41,805 nt of DNA from Pseudomonas sp. UFMG81 (GTDB lineage: Bacteria; Pseudomonadota; Gammaproteobacteria; Pseudomonadales; Pseudomonadaceae), in NCBI RefSeq assembly GCF_015354575.1, contig NZ_JACAFQ010000005.1, positions 236,278 through 278,082 of the forward strand, given 5' to 3'. Position 1 is the stretch's first letter; every line of letters starts with the position of its first letter. A program made the translations under genes and the position numbers. Under the pieces are notes generated by a model. It searched no databases. It was given only the letters and a program-made list of their open reading frames with translations, and was not told the origin of the DNA. Below, piece after piece: positions 20,487 through 28,057 of this stretch.

Positions 20487-20723
20487 ATGTCGAGAGTCTG
20501 TCAAGTTACTGGTAAGGGTCCAGTAACCGGGAACAACATTTCCCACGCAAACAACAAAACCCGTCGTCGTTTCCTGCCGAACCTGCAGCACCACCGTTTC
20601 TGGGTTGAATCCGAGAACCGTTTCGTGCGTCTGCGCGTTTCCGCCAAGGGCATGCGTATCATCGACAAGCGCGGCATCGATGCCGTTCTGGTCGACATCC
20701 GCAAAGCTGGCGCCAAGGTCTAA
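20487..20723 (+). CDS. rpmB: Ribosomal protein bL28
   Basis: A 78-residue protein of the large ribosomal subunit, the same length as in E. coli. It begins [17 protein letters not shown] and has the basic segment [14 protein letters not shown] single Cys remains in the N-terminal region where zinc-binding L28 forms carry a pair of CxxC motifs, so this is the zinc-independent type. GAGGG lies upstream of the ATG. rpmG follows after 11 bases. Confidence 0.98.
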   Translation: MSRVCQVTGKGPVTGNNISHANNKTRRRFLPNLQHHRFWVESENRFVRLRVSAKGMRIIDKRGIDAVLVDIRKAGAKV

Positions 20724-20734
20724 GGGAGAATATC

Positions 20735-20890
20735 ATGCGTGAATTGATCCGTCTGGTTTCGAGTGCCGGTACCGGCCACTTCTACACCACCGACAAGAAC
20801 AAGCGCACCACTCCGGACAAGATCGAGATCAAGAAGTACGATCCGGTCGTCCGCAAGCACGTGGTGTACAAGGAAGCCAAGATCAAGTAA
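20735..20890 (+). CDS. rpmG: Ribosomal protein bL33
   Basis: A 51-residue large-subunit protein: [20 protein letters not shown] at the start and [19 protein letters not shown] at the end, with [11 protein letters not shown] between. There are no Cys residues, so this is the zinc-free form of L33. It follows rpmB by 11 bases with AAGGGAGA as ribosome site, and a strong terminator follows 15 bases after the stop. Confidence 0.98.
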   Translation: MRELIRLVSSAGTGHFYTTDKNKRTTPDKIEIKKYDPVVRKHVVYKEAKIK

Positions 20891-20905
20891 TTGATCGGCA
20901 ACCTG

Positions 20906-20939
20906 AAAAACCCGCAACCGCAAGGTGGCGGGTTTTTTT
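20906..20939 (+). terminator. Intrinsic terminator of rpmB-rpmG
   Basis: AAAAACCCGC pairs with GCGGGTTTTT, with an inner ACC-GCAA-GGT stem closed by a GNRA tetraloop, then a T-run. A clear Rho-independent terminator; the A-run on the other side lets it also work in reverse. Confidence 0.93.
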
Positions 20940-20954
20940 ATGCCTTCAGGAAGG

Positions 20955-21050
20955 CAATCGCGGGGCAAGTCGCATCCGCGCACCGCCGCCCCCACACTGA
21001 ACCTGCCTGGTGGGAGCGGCGGTGCGCGGATGCGACTTGCCCCGCGATTG
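20955..21050. repeat. Long-core REP variant pair between rpmG and the cupin gene
   Basis: Arms 20955-20995 and 21010-21050 are inverted and match at 40 of 41 positions. Both share the REP ends (TCGCGGGGCAAG and CGCTCCCAC-like) but carry an extended centre, GTCGCATCCGCGCACCGCC, instead of the short CCCG of the common type. This is a distinct REP subfamily, seen once in this window. Confidence 0.9.
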
Positions 21051-21053
21051 GGC

Positions 21054-21413
21054 TTACTTCTGCTCGAACATCACATAGATCTTGCGGCACGGCTCCAGCA
21101 CTTCCCAGGTGCCCTTGAAGCCCGCCGGGATCACGAACCGATCGCCGGCACGCAGGGTCTTGGCGCCACCGTCCTGGTCGCGCAGCACCGACACCCCCTG
21201 GACGATCTCGCAGTACTCGTGCTCGGTATAGTTCACCGTCCACTGGCCCACCTCACCTTCCCACACGCCTGCGGCGAACTGCCCGCACGGGCTGGAGTAG
21301 TGGTTGTAGACAGCCTGGTCCGGCTCGCCCTTGAGGATTTTTTCCGCCGCCGGGCGGTAGCGTTCGGCCTCGGTGAGGACTTGGGCGAAGTCGACGATGC
21401 TGGCGATACTCAT
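21054..21413 (-). CDS. Cupin-domain protein
   Basis: A 119-residue single-domain cupin of the EutQ/ethanolamine-type or DUF861-like small cupins. The second cupin motif region GDRFVIPAGFKGTWEV lies near residues 90-105, and the first motif is reduced to YTEHEYCEIVQG near 62-73, with a single His and two Glu. The start MSIASIVDF is preferred; an upstream start at 21449 would add 12 residues read through a CA-rich stretch and lacks a ribosome site. It is divergent from kauB, which suggests a shared control and a role linked to polyamine or amino-aldehyde metabolism. Substrate and activity are unknown. Confidence 0.8.
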   Translation of the reverse strand: MSIASIVDFAQVLTEAERYRPAAEKILKGEPDQAVYNHYSSPCGQFAAGVWEGEVGQWTVNYTEHEYCEIVQGVSVLRDQDGGAKTLRAGDRFVIPAGFKGTWEVLEPCRKIYVMFEQK

Positions 21414-21426
21414 GGTGGTTACCCTG

Positions 21427-21434
21427 TTGTTGTT
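21427..21434 (-). promoter_or_regulatory. Candidate Crc/Hfq CA motif before the cupin start
   Basis: On the minus strand AACAACAA, a perfect AAnAAnAA, ends 13 bases before the cupin ATG, next to the ribosome site. This is the position at which Hfq-Crc blocks translation of catabolic mRNAs in Pseudomonas. Confidence 0.5.
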
Positions 21435-21448
21435 TAATAAAATGAACA
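21434..21448 (+). promoter_or_regulatory. PuuR-like operator between cupin and kauB
   Basis: TTAATAAAATGAACA matches the E. coli PuuR recognition sequence AAAATATAATGAACA at 12 of 15 positions, including the full AATGAACA end. It lies in the divergent control region of kauB, a polyamine-pathway gene, and a PuuR/PauR-type regulator is encoded at 33316. The E. coli sequence is quoted from memory. Confidence 0.45.
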
Positions 21449-21507
21449 TCAGTAGGCTTTTGAGCCATTCGTGTCAAATATATTGATAGTTTCCCCGCCC
21501 TGGTTTA

Positions 21508-21538
21508 GGGTGGCAGGTGCCCGTGTGCGTTGCCACCC
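21508..21538. promoter_or_regulatory. Inverted repeat in the kauB upstream region
   Basis: GGGTGGCA and TGCCACCC form a perfect 8-bp inverted repeat with a 15-base spacer, about 70 bases before the kauB ATG. It could be a regulator site or a leader hairpin. Confidence 0.35.
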
Positions 21539-21608
21539 GGCCAGAATTTCTGACAGCGCCCGTGAGTCCTCAGTGCGGCGTTGCACCTTAACAAGAGAGG
21601 AGTTTCCT

Positions 21609-23102
21609 ATGACCACCCTGACTCGTGCGGACTGGGAACAGCGTGCCCAGCAACTGAAGATCGAAGGCCGTGCCTTCATCAACGGCGAATACACCGATGC
21701 CGCATCCGGTGAAACCTTCGACTGCCTGAGCCCGGTGGACGGACGCTTCCTGGCCAAGGTCGCCAGCTGCGACCTGGCCGACGCCAACCGCGCTGTCGAA
21801 AACGCCCGCGCCGTGTTCGAATCCGGCGTGTGGTCGCGCCTGGCCCCGGCCAAGCGCAAAGCCAAGCTGATCCGCTTCGCCGACCTGCTGCGCAAGCATG
21901 TAGAAGAGCTGGCCCTGCTCGAAACCCTCGACATGGGCAAGCCGATCGGTGACTCCTCCACCATCGACGTTCCGGGTGCGGCCAGCGCCCTGCACTGGAA
22001 CGCCGAAGCCATCGACAAAGTCTACGACGAAGTCGCCCCGACCCCGCACGACCAGCTCGGCCTGGTTACCCGTGAGCCGGTGGGTGTGGTCGGTGCCATC
22101 GTACCGTGGAACTTCCCGCTGCTGATGGCCTGCTGGAAACTCGGCCCGGCCCTGGCCACCGGTAACTCCATCGTACTCAAGCCGTCGGAAAAGTCGCCGC
22201 TGACCGCCATCCGTATCGCCCAGCTGGCGATCGAAGCCGGTATCCCGGCGGGCGTGCTCAACGTGCTGCCAGGCTATGGCCACACCGTGGGCAAGGCCCT
22301 GGCCCTGCACATGGACGTCGACACCCTGGTATTCACCGGCTCGACCAAGATCGCCAAGCAGCTGATGATCTACGCCGGCGAGTCGAACATGAAGCGCGTG
22401 TGGCTGGAAGCCGGCGGCAAGAGCCCGAACATCGTGTTCGCCGACGCCCCGGACCTGCAAGCTGCCGCCGAGGCCGCTGCCAGCGCCATCGCCTTCAACC
22501 AGGGCGAAGTCTGCACCGCAGGTTCGCGCCTGCTGGTCGAGCGCTCGATCAAGGACAAATTCCTGCCCATGGTGGTCGAGGCCCTCAAGGCCTGGAAACC
22601 GGGCAACCCGCTGGACCCGGCGACCACCGTTGGCGCGCTGGTCGACACCCAGCAGATGAACACCGTGCTGTCGTACATCGATGCCGGCCACCAGGACGGC
22701 GCCAAGCTGCTGGCAGGCGGCAAGCGCATTCTGGAAGAAACCGGTGGGACCTACGTCGAGCCGACCATCTTCGACGGCGTGACCAACGCCATGAAGATCG
22801 CCCAGGAAGAGATCTTTGGCCCAGTCCTGTCGGTGATCACCTTCGACACCGCCGAAGAAGCCATCGCCATCGCCAACGACACCCCGTACGGCCTGGCGGC
22901 CGGTATCTGGACCTCGGACATCTCCAAGGCCCACAAGACCGCCCGTGCGGTGCGCGCCGGCAGTGTCTGGGTCAACCAGTACGACGGCGGCGACATGACT
23001 GCGCCGTTCGGTGGCTTCAAGCAGTCGGGCAACGGCCGTGACAAGTCGCTGCACGCCCTGGAGAAGTACACCGAGCTGAAGGCGACCTGGATCAAGTTGT
23101 AA
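21609..23102 (+). CDS. kauB: Aldehyde dehydrogenase of polyamine/amino-aldehyde oxidation (KauB/PuuC type)
   Basis: A 497-residue NAD(P)-dependent aldehyde dehydrogenase. The catalytic set is complete: Asn168 in VPWNFP, Glu267 in LEAGGKSPN and nucleophile Cys302 in NQGEVCTAGSR. The nucleotide-site segment FTGSTKIAK lies near 242-250. In P. aeruginosa the homologue beside rpmG (KauB/PauC, PA5312) oxidises 4-guanidinobutyraldehyde and gamma-glutamylated amino-aldehydes; the same neighbourhood here supports that role, matching PuuA, PuuB and PuuD elsewhere in the window. Start MTTLTRADWEQ has AGGAG six bases upstream. The leader also has AACAAGAG next to the ribosome site, one mismatch from a Crc/Hfq motif. 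Confidence 0.92.
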   Translation: MTTLTRADWEQRAQQLKIEGRAFINGEYTDAASGETFDCLSPVDGRFLAKVASCDLADANRAVENARAVFESGVWSRLAPAKRKAKLIRFADLLRKHVEELALLETLDMGKPIGDSSTIDVPGAASALHWNAEAIDKVYDEVAPTPHDQLGLVTREPVGVVGAIVPWNFPLLMACWKLGPALATGNSIVLKPSEKSPLTAIRIAQLAIEAGIPAGVLNVLPGYGHTVGKALALHMDVDTLVFTGSTKIAKQLMIYAGESNMKRVWLEAGGKSPNIVFADAPDLQAAAEAAASAIAFNQGEVCTAGSRLLVERSIKDKFLPMVVEALKAWKPGNPLDPATTVGALVDTQQMNTVLSYIDAGHQDGAKLLAGGKRILEETGGTYVEPTIFDGVTNAMKIAQEEIFGPVLSVITFDTAEEAIAIANDTPYGLAAGIWTSDISKAHKTARAVRAGSVWVNQYDGGDMTAPFGGFKQSGNGRDKSLHALEKYTELKATWIKL

Positions 23103-23115
23103 TCCGGTAACGCCG

Positions 23116-23203
23116 TTTCGCGGGCAAGCCCGCTCCCACAGGTAACCCGCTTGCTTAAAGGCTGCGGTGAACCTGTGGGAGCGGGCTTGCCCGCGAATGG
23201 GCC
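23116..23203. repeat. REP pair between kauB and the MFS gene
   Basis: Left arm 23116-23142 (TTCGCGGGCAAGCCCGCTCC type), right arm 23172-23203, spacer about 29 bases. Tandem junction; the right arm ends 26 bases before the MFS start and overlaps an apparent N-terminal reading-frame extension that is not real. Confidence 0.93.
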
Positions 23204-23229
23204 TGAACAAATCTGCCCAGGAGGCCACC

Positions 23230-24369
23230 ATGCGTTGGGGAACCTACTTTGCCGTACTGGCGTCGGTGCTCAGTGTCGGGCTTGCGCTCGGCGTGAGCAT
23301 GCCGCTGGTGTCCCTGCGCCTGGAAGGCTGGGGCTACGGTGGGTTCGCCATCGGTGTGATGGCGGCGATGCCGGCGCTGGGCGTGCTGGTCGGCGCCGCC
23401 GTGGCCAGCCGCCTGGCCGGCTGGGTCGGCGTGCCGGCGGCGATGCGCCTGTGCCTGTGGGGCGGGGCGCTGTCGATCGGCCTGGTGGCGCTGCTGCCCA
23501 GCTACCCGTTGTGGCTGGCGCTGCGCCTGCTGATCGGCATGTCGCTGACGGTGGTGTTCATCCTTGGCGAAAGCTGGATCAACCAACTGGTGGTCGAGCA
23601 GTGGCGTGGTCGCCTGGTGGCCTTGTACGGCAGCAGCTATGCGCTGAGCCAGCTGGCCGGGCCGATGGTGCTGGGTTTTCTGGGGTCCAACGATGACTTC
23701 GGGTTCTGGGCGGCGACCGGGCTGCTGCTGGTGGCACCGCTGATCCTGCTGGGACGCGGCGGGGCCCCGAGCACCGAAGCGTGCAGTGTCACCTTCCGCG
23801 ACCTGTTCGCCTTCTGCCGGCGCCTGCCGGTGATTGCCTGGGCCATCGCCCTGTTCGCCGCGTTCGAGGCGATGATCCTCACCCTGCTGCCGGTGTATTG
23901 CCTGCAACAGGGCTTCACCACGGAAGTGGCGCTGTTCATGGTCAGCACCGTGGTGGTGGGCGATGCCGTGTTGCAGCTGCCGATCGGTGCGCTGGCCGAC
24001 TACATGTCGCGGCGCACGCTGTTCAGTGGCTGCGCACTGACCTTGCTGGTGTCGAGCCTGGCCATCCCGTTGCTGCTGCACACGCCGCTGATCTGGCCGT
24101 TGTGGGTGTTGTTCGGGGCCAGCGCCGGTGGCTTGTTCACCCTGTCGCTGATCCTGATCGGCGAGCGTTATCGCGACGATGAGCTGGTGCGGGCCAATGC
24201 CCATGTGGCGCAGCTGTGGGGCATCGGCTGCCTGCTCGGGCCGCTGCTGGCCGGGGCGGGCAGCCAGTGGGTCAGCGGGCATGCGCTGGTGTGGCTGATG
24301 GCGGCGGGGGCGGCGGGGTTGGTGGTGTTGACCCGGCGCAAGGGTGCCTTCGAGCCTGTCTCTGCCTGA
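23230..24369 (+). CDS. MFS transporter
   Basis: A 379-residue inner-membrane transporter of the major facilitator superfamily, with about 12 hydrophobic segments in two six-helix halves. Its order and size fit the YcaD/MFS_1 group (SLRLEGWGYGGFAIGVMAA early, then ALADYMSRRTLFSG as the loop 8-9 motif in the second half). The start MRWGTYFAVLAS has CAGGAGG upstream; an apparent longer frame is read through a REP arm and is rejected. P. aeruginosa has an MFS gene beside kauB too (PA5311 as I recall), so a link to polyamine metabolism is possible. Substrate unknown. Confidence 0.87.
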   Translation: MRWGTYFAVLASVLSVGLALGVSMPLVSLRLEGWGYGGFAIGVMAAMPALGVLVGAAVASRLAGWVGVPAAMRLCLWGGALSIGLVALLPSYPLWLALRLLIGMSLTVVFILGESWINQLVVEQWRGRLVALYGSSYALSQLAGPMVLGFLGSNDDFGFWAATGLLLVAPLILLGRGGAPSTEACSVTFRDLFAFCRRLPVIAWAIALFAAFEAMILTLLPVYCLQQGFTTEVALFMVSTVVVGDAVLQLPIGALADYMSRRTLFSGCALTLLVSSLAIPLLLHTPLIWPLWVLFGASAGGLFTLSLILIGERYRDDELVRANAHVAQLWGIGCLLGPLLAGAGSQWVSGHALVWLMAAGAAGLVVLTRRKGAFEPVSA

Positions 24370-24395
24370 TCCATCTTGGGGCTGCTGCGCAGCCC

Positions 24396-24466
24396 ATTCG
24401 CGACACAAGGCCGCTCCTACAGACAATCGCGCTTTCCTGTAGGAGCGGCCTTGTGTCGCGATGGGG
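24396..24466. repeat. REP pair between MFS and cardiolipin synthase-like genes
   Basis: Left arm 24396-24422 and right arm 24436-24466 of the CGACACAAGGCCGCTCCTAC type, spacer 13 bases, flanked by short GC hairpins (GGGGCTGCTGCGCAGCCC on the left, GGGGCGCAAAGCGCCCCC on the right). Convergent junction. Confidence 0.92.
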
Positions 24467-24491
24467 CGCAAAGCGCCCCCTGAATTCCCTG

Positions 24492-26048
24492 CTACAACAT
24501 CTTCTCCAACCCCACCGCCTTGCTGATCCAGGCATTGAAGCGCCGCCAAATCCCGCCTGGCTCGGTCACCAGCAGGTGCCGCCGGCCATTGTCCTCGGTC
24601 GCCCAGACCATCTTCCCGCCCACCAGCATCGGCTGGTAGCTCAACGCCGGCGCCATGCCCTGCACCGCCAGGTCGCGGGTGTACTCGGCCAGCTCAGGGC
24701 TGTCCACCAACACCCCCACTTCGGTGTTCCACAGCACCGAGCGCGGGTCGAAGTTGAACGAGCCGATGAAAGTCTTGCGCCGGTCGAACACCATCGCCTT
24801 GCTGTGCAGGCTCGAATCGGAGCTGCCGTGGAAACCCAGGCCGTGCCGGCTGATGCGGTCGCCGGGTTGGCGGCGCAGTTCGTACAGCTGCACGCCATGT
24901 TCGAGCAGGGCGCGGCGGTAGGGCGCGTAGCCGCCATGCACGGCCGGCACATCGGTGGCTTCCAGTGAATTGGTCAGCAGCTTGACCGAGGTGCCGGCGT
25001 CGGCACGGCTGGTCAGGTACAGCAGGCCCGGTTCGCCCGGCACGAAGTAGGCCGACACCAGGATCAGCTCCTTGTGCACGCGGTTCAGGTCCGGCGCCAA
25101 CTGCTGGCTCATCAGCAACTGCGGGTCCGGCTCGTCGTCGGCCAGCACCTTGCTAGGGGCATCCCACAGCGCCTGGCCGTGGGCCCAGATCAGCTCGTTG
25201 CGCCACACGTCCAGGCGCGGTTGGGTCTGGTAGGCCATCAGCCGGTCGTACAGGGCCTTGCGCTTGACCCGCGCCTCGGCCAGGGACACTTCCAGGCGAT
25301 GACGGCTGGCGCGCAGGTCGGCGGCATCGGGCTGCCACCACAGGTAGTCGCCGATCGGCCGGCTCAGGGCGCTGTTCCAGTACTGGTCGAAGCCGTGCCC
25401 GAGCTGTTCGGCCACCGGGCCCACACCCAGCAGGTCGATGTCGGTGAAGTTCAGGTTCGGTTCGGCGTCGAAATACTCGTCACCCAGGTTGCGGCCGCCG
25501 ACAATGGCCATGCTGTTGTCCACCAGGAACAACTTGTTGTGCATGCGCCGGTGCTGGCGCGACAGGTTGAACAGCCGCCCCGCGGCGCGGGTCACCCCGG
25601 TGCTGCGGCCCAGGTGCAGGGGGTTGAACACGCGAATCTGGATGTTCGGGTGGGCGGCCAGGGTGCCCATCAGGGTGTCGAGGCCGTCGCTGGTGGTGTC
25701 GTCAAGCAGGATGCGCACGCGCACGCCACGGTCGGCGGCGCGCAGCAGCTCATGCACCAAGGCGCGGGTGCTGAGGCCGTCGTGGACGATGTAGTACTGC
25801 AGGTCGATGCTGCCTTGCGCGTTGCGGATCAGCTCGGCGCGGGCGCGGAATGCTTCGTTGCTGTTGGGCAGCAGGCGGAAGCCCGAGCGCCCCTCGTAGG
25901 GCGCGGCCTGGCGCTGTACCGAGCGGCCGAACGCCGACTCGCTGGCCGGCAGTGCCTGGCTGACGTCACGGGGCGTACCGGTGCTGGCGCAGCCTGACAG
26001 GCCGAGCAGCAGCGCCAGTAGCGCGGGCTGGACTTGCTGGAGTCTCAA
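24492..26048 (-). CDS. Phospholipase D-type lipoprotein, ClsC-like cardiolipin synthase
   Basis: A 518-residue protein of the phospholipase D superfamily. A lipoprotein signal ends in LSGC with Cys20, so the protein is likely anchored to a membrane facing the periplasm. Two HKD motifs are intact: HNKLFLVD in the first half and HSKAMVFD in the second, each followed by a Gly-Gly or Gly-Ser segment (VGGRNLGDEYF; IGSFNFDPRS), the usual pair needed to form one active site. By family it could make cardiolipin or transfer phosphatidyl groups as ClsC does, or act as a phospholipase. The start codon is TTG with AGGA ten bases upstream; no better ATG or GTG is available. Confidence 0.85.
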   Translation of the reverse strand: MRLQQVQPALLALLLGLSGCASTGTPRDVSQALPASESAFGRSVQRQAAPYEGRSGFRLLPNSNEAFRARAELIRNAQGSIDLQYYIVHDGLSTRALVHELLRAADRGVRVRILLDDTTSDGLDTLMGTLAAHPNIQIRVFNPLHLGRSTGVTRAAGRLFNLSRQHRRMHNKLFLVDNSMAIVGGRNLGDEYFDAEPNLNFTDIDLLGVGPVAEQLGHGFDQYWNSALSRPIGDYLWWQPDAADLRASRHRLEVSLAEARVKRKALYDRLMAYQTQPRLDVWRNELIWAHGQALWDAPSKVLADDEPDPQLLMSQQLAPDLNRVHKELILVSAYFVPGEPGLLYLTSRADAGTSVKLLTNSLEATDVPAVHGGYAPYRRALLEHGVQLYELRRQPGDRISRHGLGFHGSSDSSLHSKAMVFDRRKTFIGSFNFDPRSVLWNTEVGVLVDSPELAEYTRDLAVQGMAPALSYQPMLVGGKMVWATEDNGRRHLLVTEPGGIWRRFNAWISKAVGLEKML

Positions 26049-26124
26049 GGGTGAGTCGTCCTGTGCGACAGGGAGGTTATAGGGTTGGACCTTGGCGGGC
26101 GGCGTAACGTTACCGTTCGCGGGG

Positions 26125-27540
26125 TCAGGCCTCCAGTAGACGAAGGGCGGTTTCCCCCACCTTGCGCACGGCGGACTCGATCTGCGGTGTCGGCCGTGCG
26201 GCGAAGTTCATGCGCAGGCAGTTACGGTACTTGCCCGACGCCGAGAAGATGCTGCCCACGGCGATTTGCACCCCCTGCTCCAGTAAAGCGCGGTTCAGGC
26301 GCAGCGTATCGAAACTTTCCGGCAACTCCACCCACAGCATGAAGCCCCCCTGGGGCCGGCTGGCGCGGGTGCCTGGCGGGAAGTAGCGGGTCACCCAGTC
26401 GCACATCTGGTCGCGGCCGCGCTGGTACTGGCTGCGCATGCGCCGCAGGTGCGGCTGGTAGTGGCCCTCGGCGATGAAGTCGGCAATCGCCAGCTGTGGC
26501 TGGCAGGCGGTGCTGCCGGTGCTGATGTACTTCATGTGCAGCACCCGCTCCAGGTAGCGCCCCGGCGCCACCCAGCCGATGCGCAGGCCCGGCGCCAGGG
26601 TCTTGGAGAACGAACTGCACAGCAGCACCCGGCCATCGTCGTCGAACGACTTGATGGTGGGCGGGCGCGGGTAGGTGTAGGCGAGGTCGCCATACACATC
26701 GTCTTCGAGAATCGCCACGTCGTAGCGCTGGGCCAGGGTGAGCAGGGCCTTCTTGCGCGCCTCGGGCATGATGTAGCCCATGGGGTTGTTGCAGTTGGGG
26801 GTGATCTGGATGAGCTTGATCGGCCACTGCTCCAGGGCCAGCTCCAGCGCTTCGAGGCTGATGCCGGTGATCGGGTCGGTGGGGATTTCAAGCGCCTTCA
26901 TCCCTAAGCCCTTGAGCGTCTGCATGGCGCCATGGAAGCTCGGCGAGTCGACCGCTACGATGTCGCCGGGCTGGCACACCGCACGGATACTGCACGACAG
27001 CGCCTCGTGGCAGCCGGTGGTCACCACCAGGTCGGCCGAGCCCAGGCGGCAGCCAGAGTCGAGCATCAGCCGGGCGATCTGCTCGCGCAGCTGTGCATTA
27101 CCGTGAATGTTGTCGTAATACAGGCCGGGCATGTCCTGGCGCCGGCTGAGCTGCGCCAGGCTGCGCAGCAGCGGCTTGAGGGTAGGGCTGTCGACATCGG
27201 GCATACCGCGGCCCAGCTGGATCACGTCCGGGTGGGGGGTGGCGCGCACCAGCTCCAGCACTTGTTCCCACTGGGAGATATCCACAGGCCGCTGGGCCGG
27301 GCGGCTGATATCGGGCAGGGCGGGGAGGTGGCGGTCTTCGGCGACGAAGTAGCCGGACTTGGGGCGTGGCGATACCAGGCCGTTGTCCTCCAGCAGGCGG
27401 TAGGCCTGCTGCACGGTGCTCAGGCTGACCCCGTGCTCCACGCTCAAGGCGCGTACCGAGGGCAGGCGTTGGCCGGGGCGATACAGGCCCTGCTCGATGC
27501 GCGAACCGAGCAGCTCGGCCAGGTTGAAGTAAAGGGTCAC
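26125..27540 (-). CDS. MocR/GntR-type PLP-dependent transcriptional regulator
   Basis: A 471-residue MocR-family regulator. A GntR winged helix domain (about 1-70, with RPGQRLPSVRALSVEHGVS and STVQQAYRLLEDNGLV) is fused to an aminotransferase-fold domain (about 100-471). The PLP Lys lies in SSFSKTLAPGLRIGW, and PNCNNPMG and YPRPPT are further fold I features. The start is taken as GTG at 27540: CAGGAG lies six bases before it, and family members begin just ahead of YFNLAELL; an in-frame ATG 20 codons upstream has no ribosome site. Divergent from a DUF1127 gene, with repeated GATCTGTAT-type motifs in between. Such proteins usually control the divergent neighbour and themselves. Confidence 0.9.
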   Translation of the reverse strand: MTLYFNLAELLGSRIEQGLYRPGQRLPSVRALSVEHGVSLSTVQQAYRLLEDNGLVSPRPKSGYFVAEDRHLPALPDISRPAQRPVDISQWEQVLELVRATPHPDVIQLGRGMPDVDSPTLKPLLRSLAQLSRRQDMPGLYYDNIHGNAQLREQIARLMLDSGCRLGSADLVVTTGCHEALSCSIRAVCQPGDIVAVDSPSFHGAMQTLKGLGMKALEIPTDPITGISLEALELALEQWPIKLIQITPNCNNPMGYIMPEARKKALLTLAQRYDVAILEDDVYGDLAYTYPRPPTIKSFDDDGRVLLCSSFSKTLAPGLRIGWVAPGRYLERVLHMKYISTGSTACQPQLAIADFIAEGHYQPHLRRMRSQYQRGRDQMCDWVTRYFPPGTRASRPQGGFMLWVELPESFDTLRLNRALLEQGVQIAVGSIFSASGKYRNCLRMNFAARPTPQIESAVRKVGETALRLLEA

Positions 27541-27572
27541 GGCATACTCCTGAGCATTTTGTGAGGCTTGAC

Positions 27573-27660
27573 CGATACAGATCGTAGGAAAATACTCCAT
27601 TCAGCCCGCATGTCGCCAATTCTGTATGGAAATAATAAGGCCTGGTTGGATCTGTATTGT
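27573..27660. promoter_or_regulatory. Repeated GATCTGTAT-type operator between MocR and DUF1127 genes
   Basis: Three related words occur in the divergent gap: GATCTGTATC on the minus strand (27574-27583), TCTGTATGG on the plus strand (27621-27629) and GATCTGTATTG on the plus strand (27649-27659). The two plus copies start 30 bases apart, close to three helical turns. The pattern suits binding by a MocR dimer to direct and inverted sites. Confidence 0.5.
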
Positions 27661-27718
27661 CGAGGGCTCGAACGCGCAAGCTGTCCGCACGGTATCAACT
27701 GAGTGGGAGAACGCAGTG

Positions 27719-27949
27719 ATGGGTAGCTTCAGCGATGTGCGTCTGCAACTGTTGGCCAAGGAACTGGAGGCCGGCCAACGAACCAACGTCTACGATCCGC
27801 TCGCCGGCCTGAGCCGCTGGGGCCTGATGCTGCACCGCTGGCGTACCCGCAAGGCACTGCTGGAACTGGATGCCCGCCAGTTGCGCGATATCGGGTTGAG
27901 CTGGGAGCAGGCGCGGGAAGAGGGCTGCAAGCCGTTCTGGAAGGAATAG
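27719..27949 (+). CDS. DUF1127 (YjiS-like) small protein
   Basis: A 76-residue basic protein with the DUF1127 signature: LHRWRTRKALLELDARQLRDIGLS, given here in pieces as RWRTRKALLELD and RQLRDIGLSWEQA. Some small DUF1127 proteins in other bacteria bind RNA or affect phosphate and carbon metabolism, but no function is known for this one. The start MGSFSDVRLQLL has GGGAGA upstream. It is divergent from the MocR regulator, which is its most likely controller. Confidence 0.85.
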   Translation: MGSFSDVRLQLLAKELEAGQRTNVYDPLAGLSRWGLMLHRWRTRKALLELDARQLRDIGLSWEQAREEGCKPFWKE

Positions 27950-27960
27950 TCGAGCATTGC

Positions 27961-28030
27961 GTGGGAGCGGGCTTGTCCCGCGATATCGGCGCCGCCGGTG
28001 CCATCCATCGCGGGTCAAGCCCGCTCCCAC
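27961..28030. repeat. REP pair, head-out orientation
   Basis: Arms 27961-27984 (GTGGGAGCGGGCTTGTCCCG) and 28005-28030 (CCATCGCGGGTCAAGCCCGC) are in the orientation opposite to the other simple pairs of this window: GTGGGAG comes first. Convergent junction between the DUF1127 and puuB-like genes. Confidence 0.9.
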
Positions 28031-28057
28031 ATTACCTGCATAGGCGCCGCCTGGTTG

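Noticed and set aside
21480..21545. Sigma-54 promoter before kauB (TGGCA near 21511)
   Set aside because: No TTGC element at the required spacing after TGGCA.
23167..23229. N-terminal extension of the MFS protein
   Set aside because: The extra 21 codons are read through a REP arm; a good ribosome site and hydrophobic start occur at 23230.
21588..23231. Open frame of about 547 codons opposite kauB
   Set aside because: Begins in a REP repeat and runs antisense to kauB; no supporting motif.
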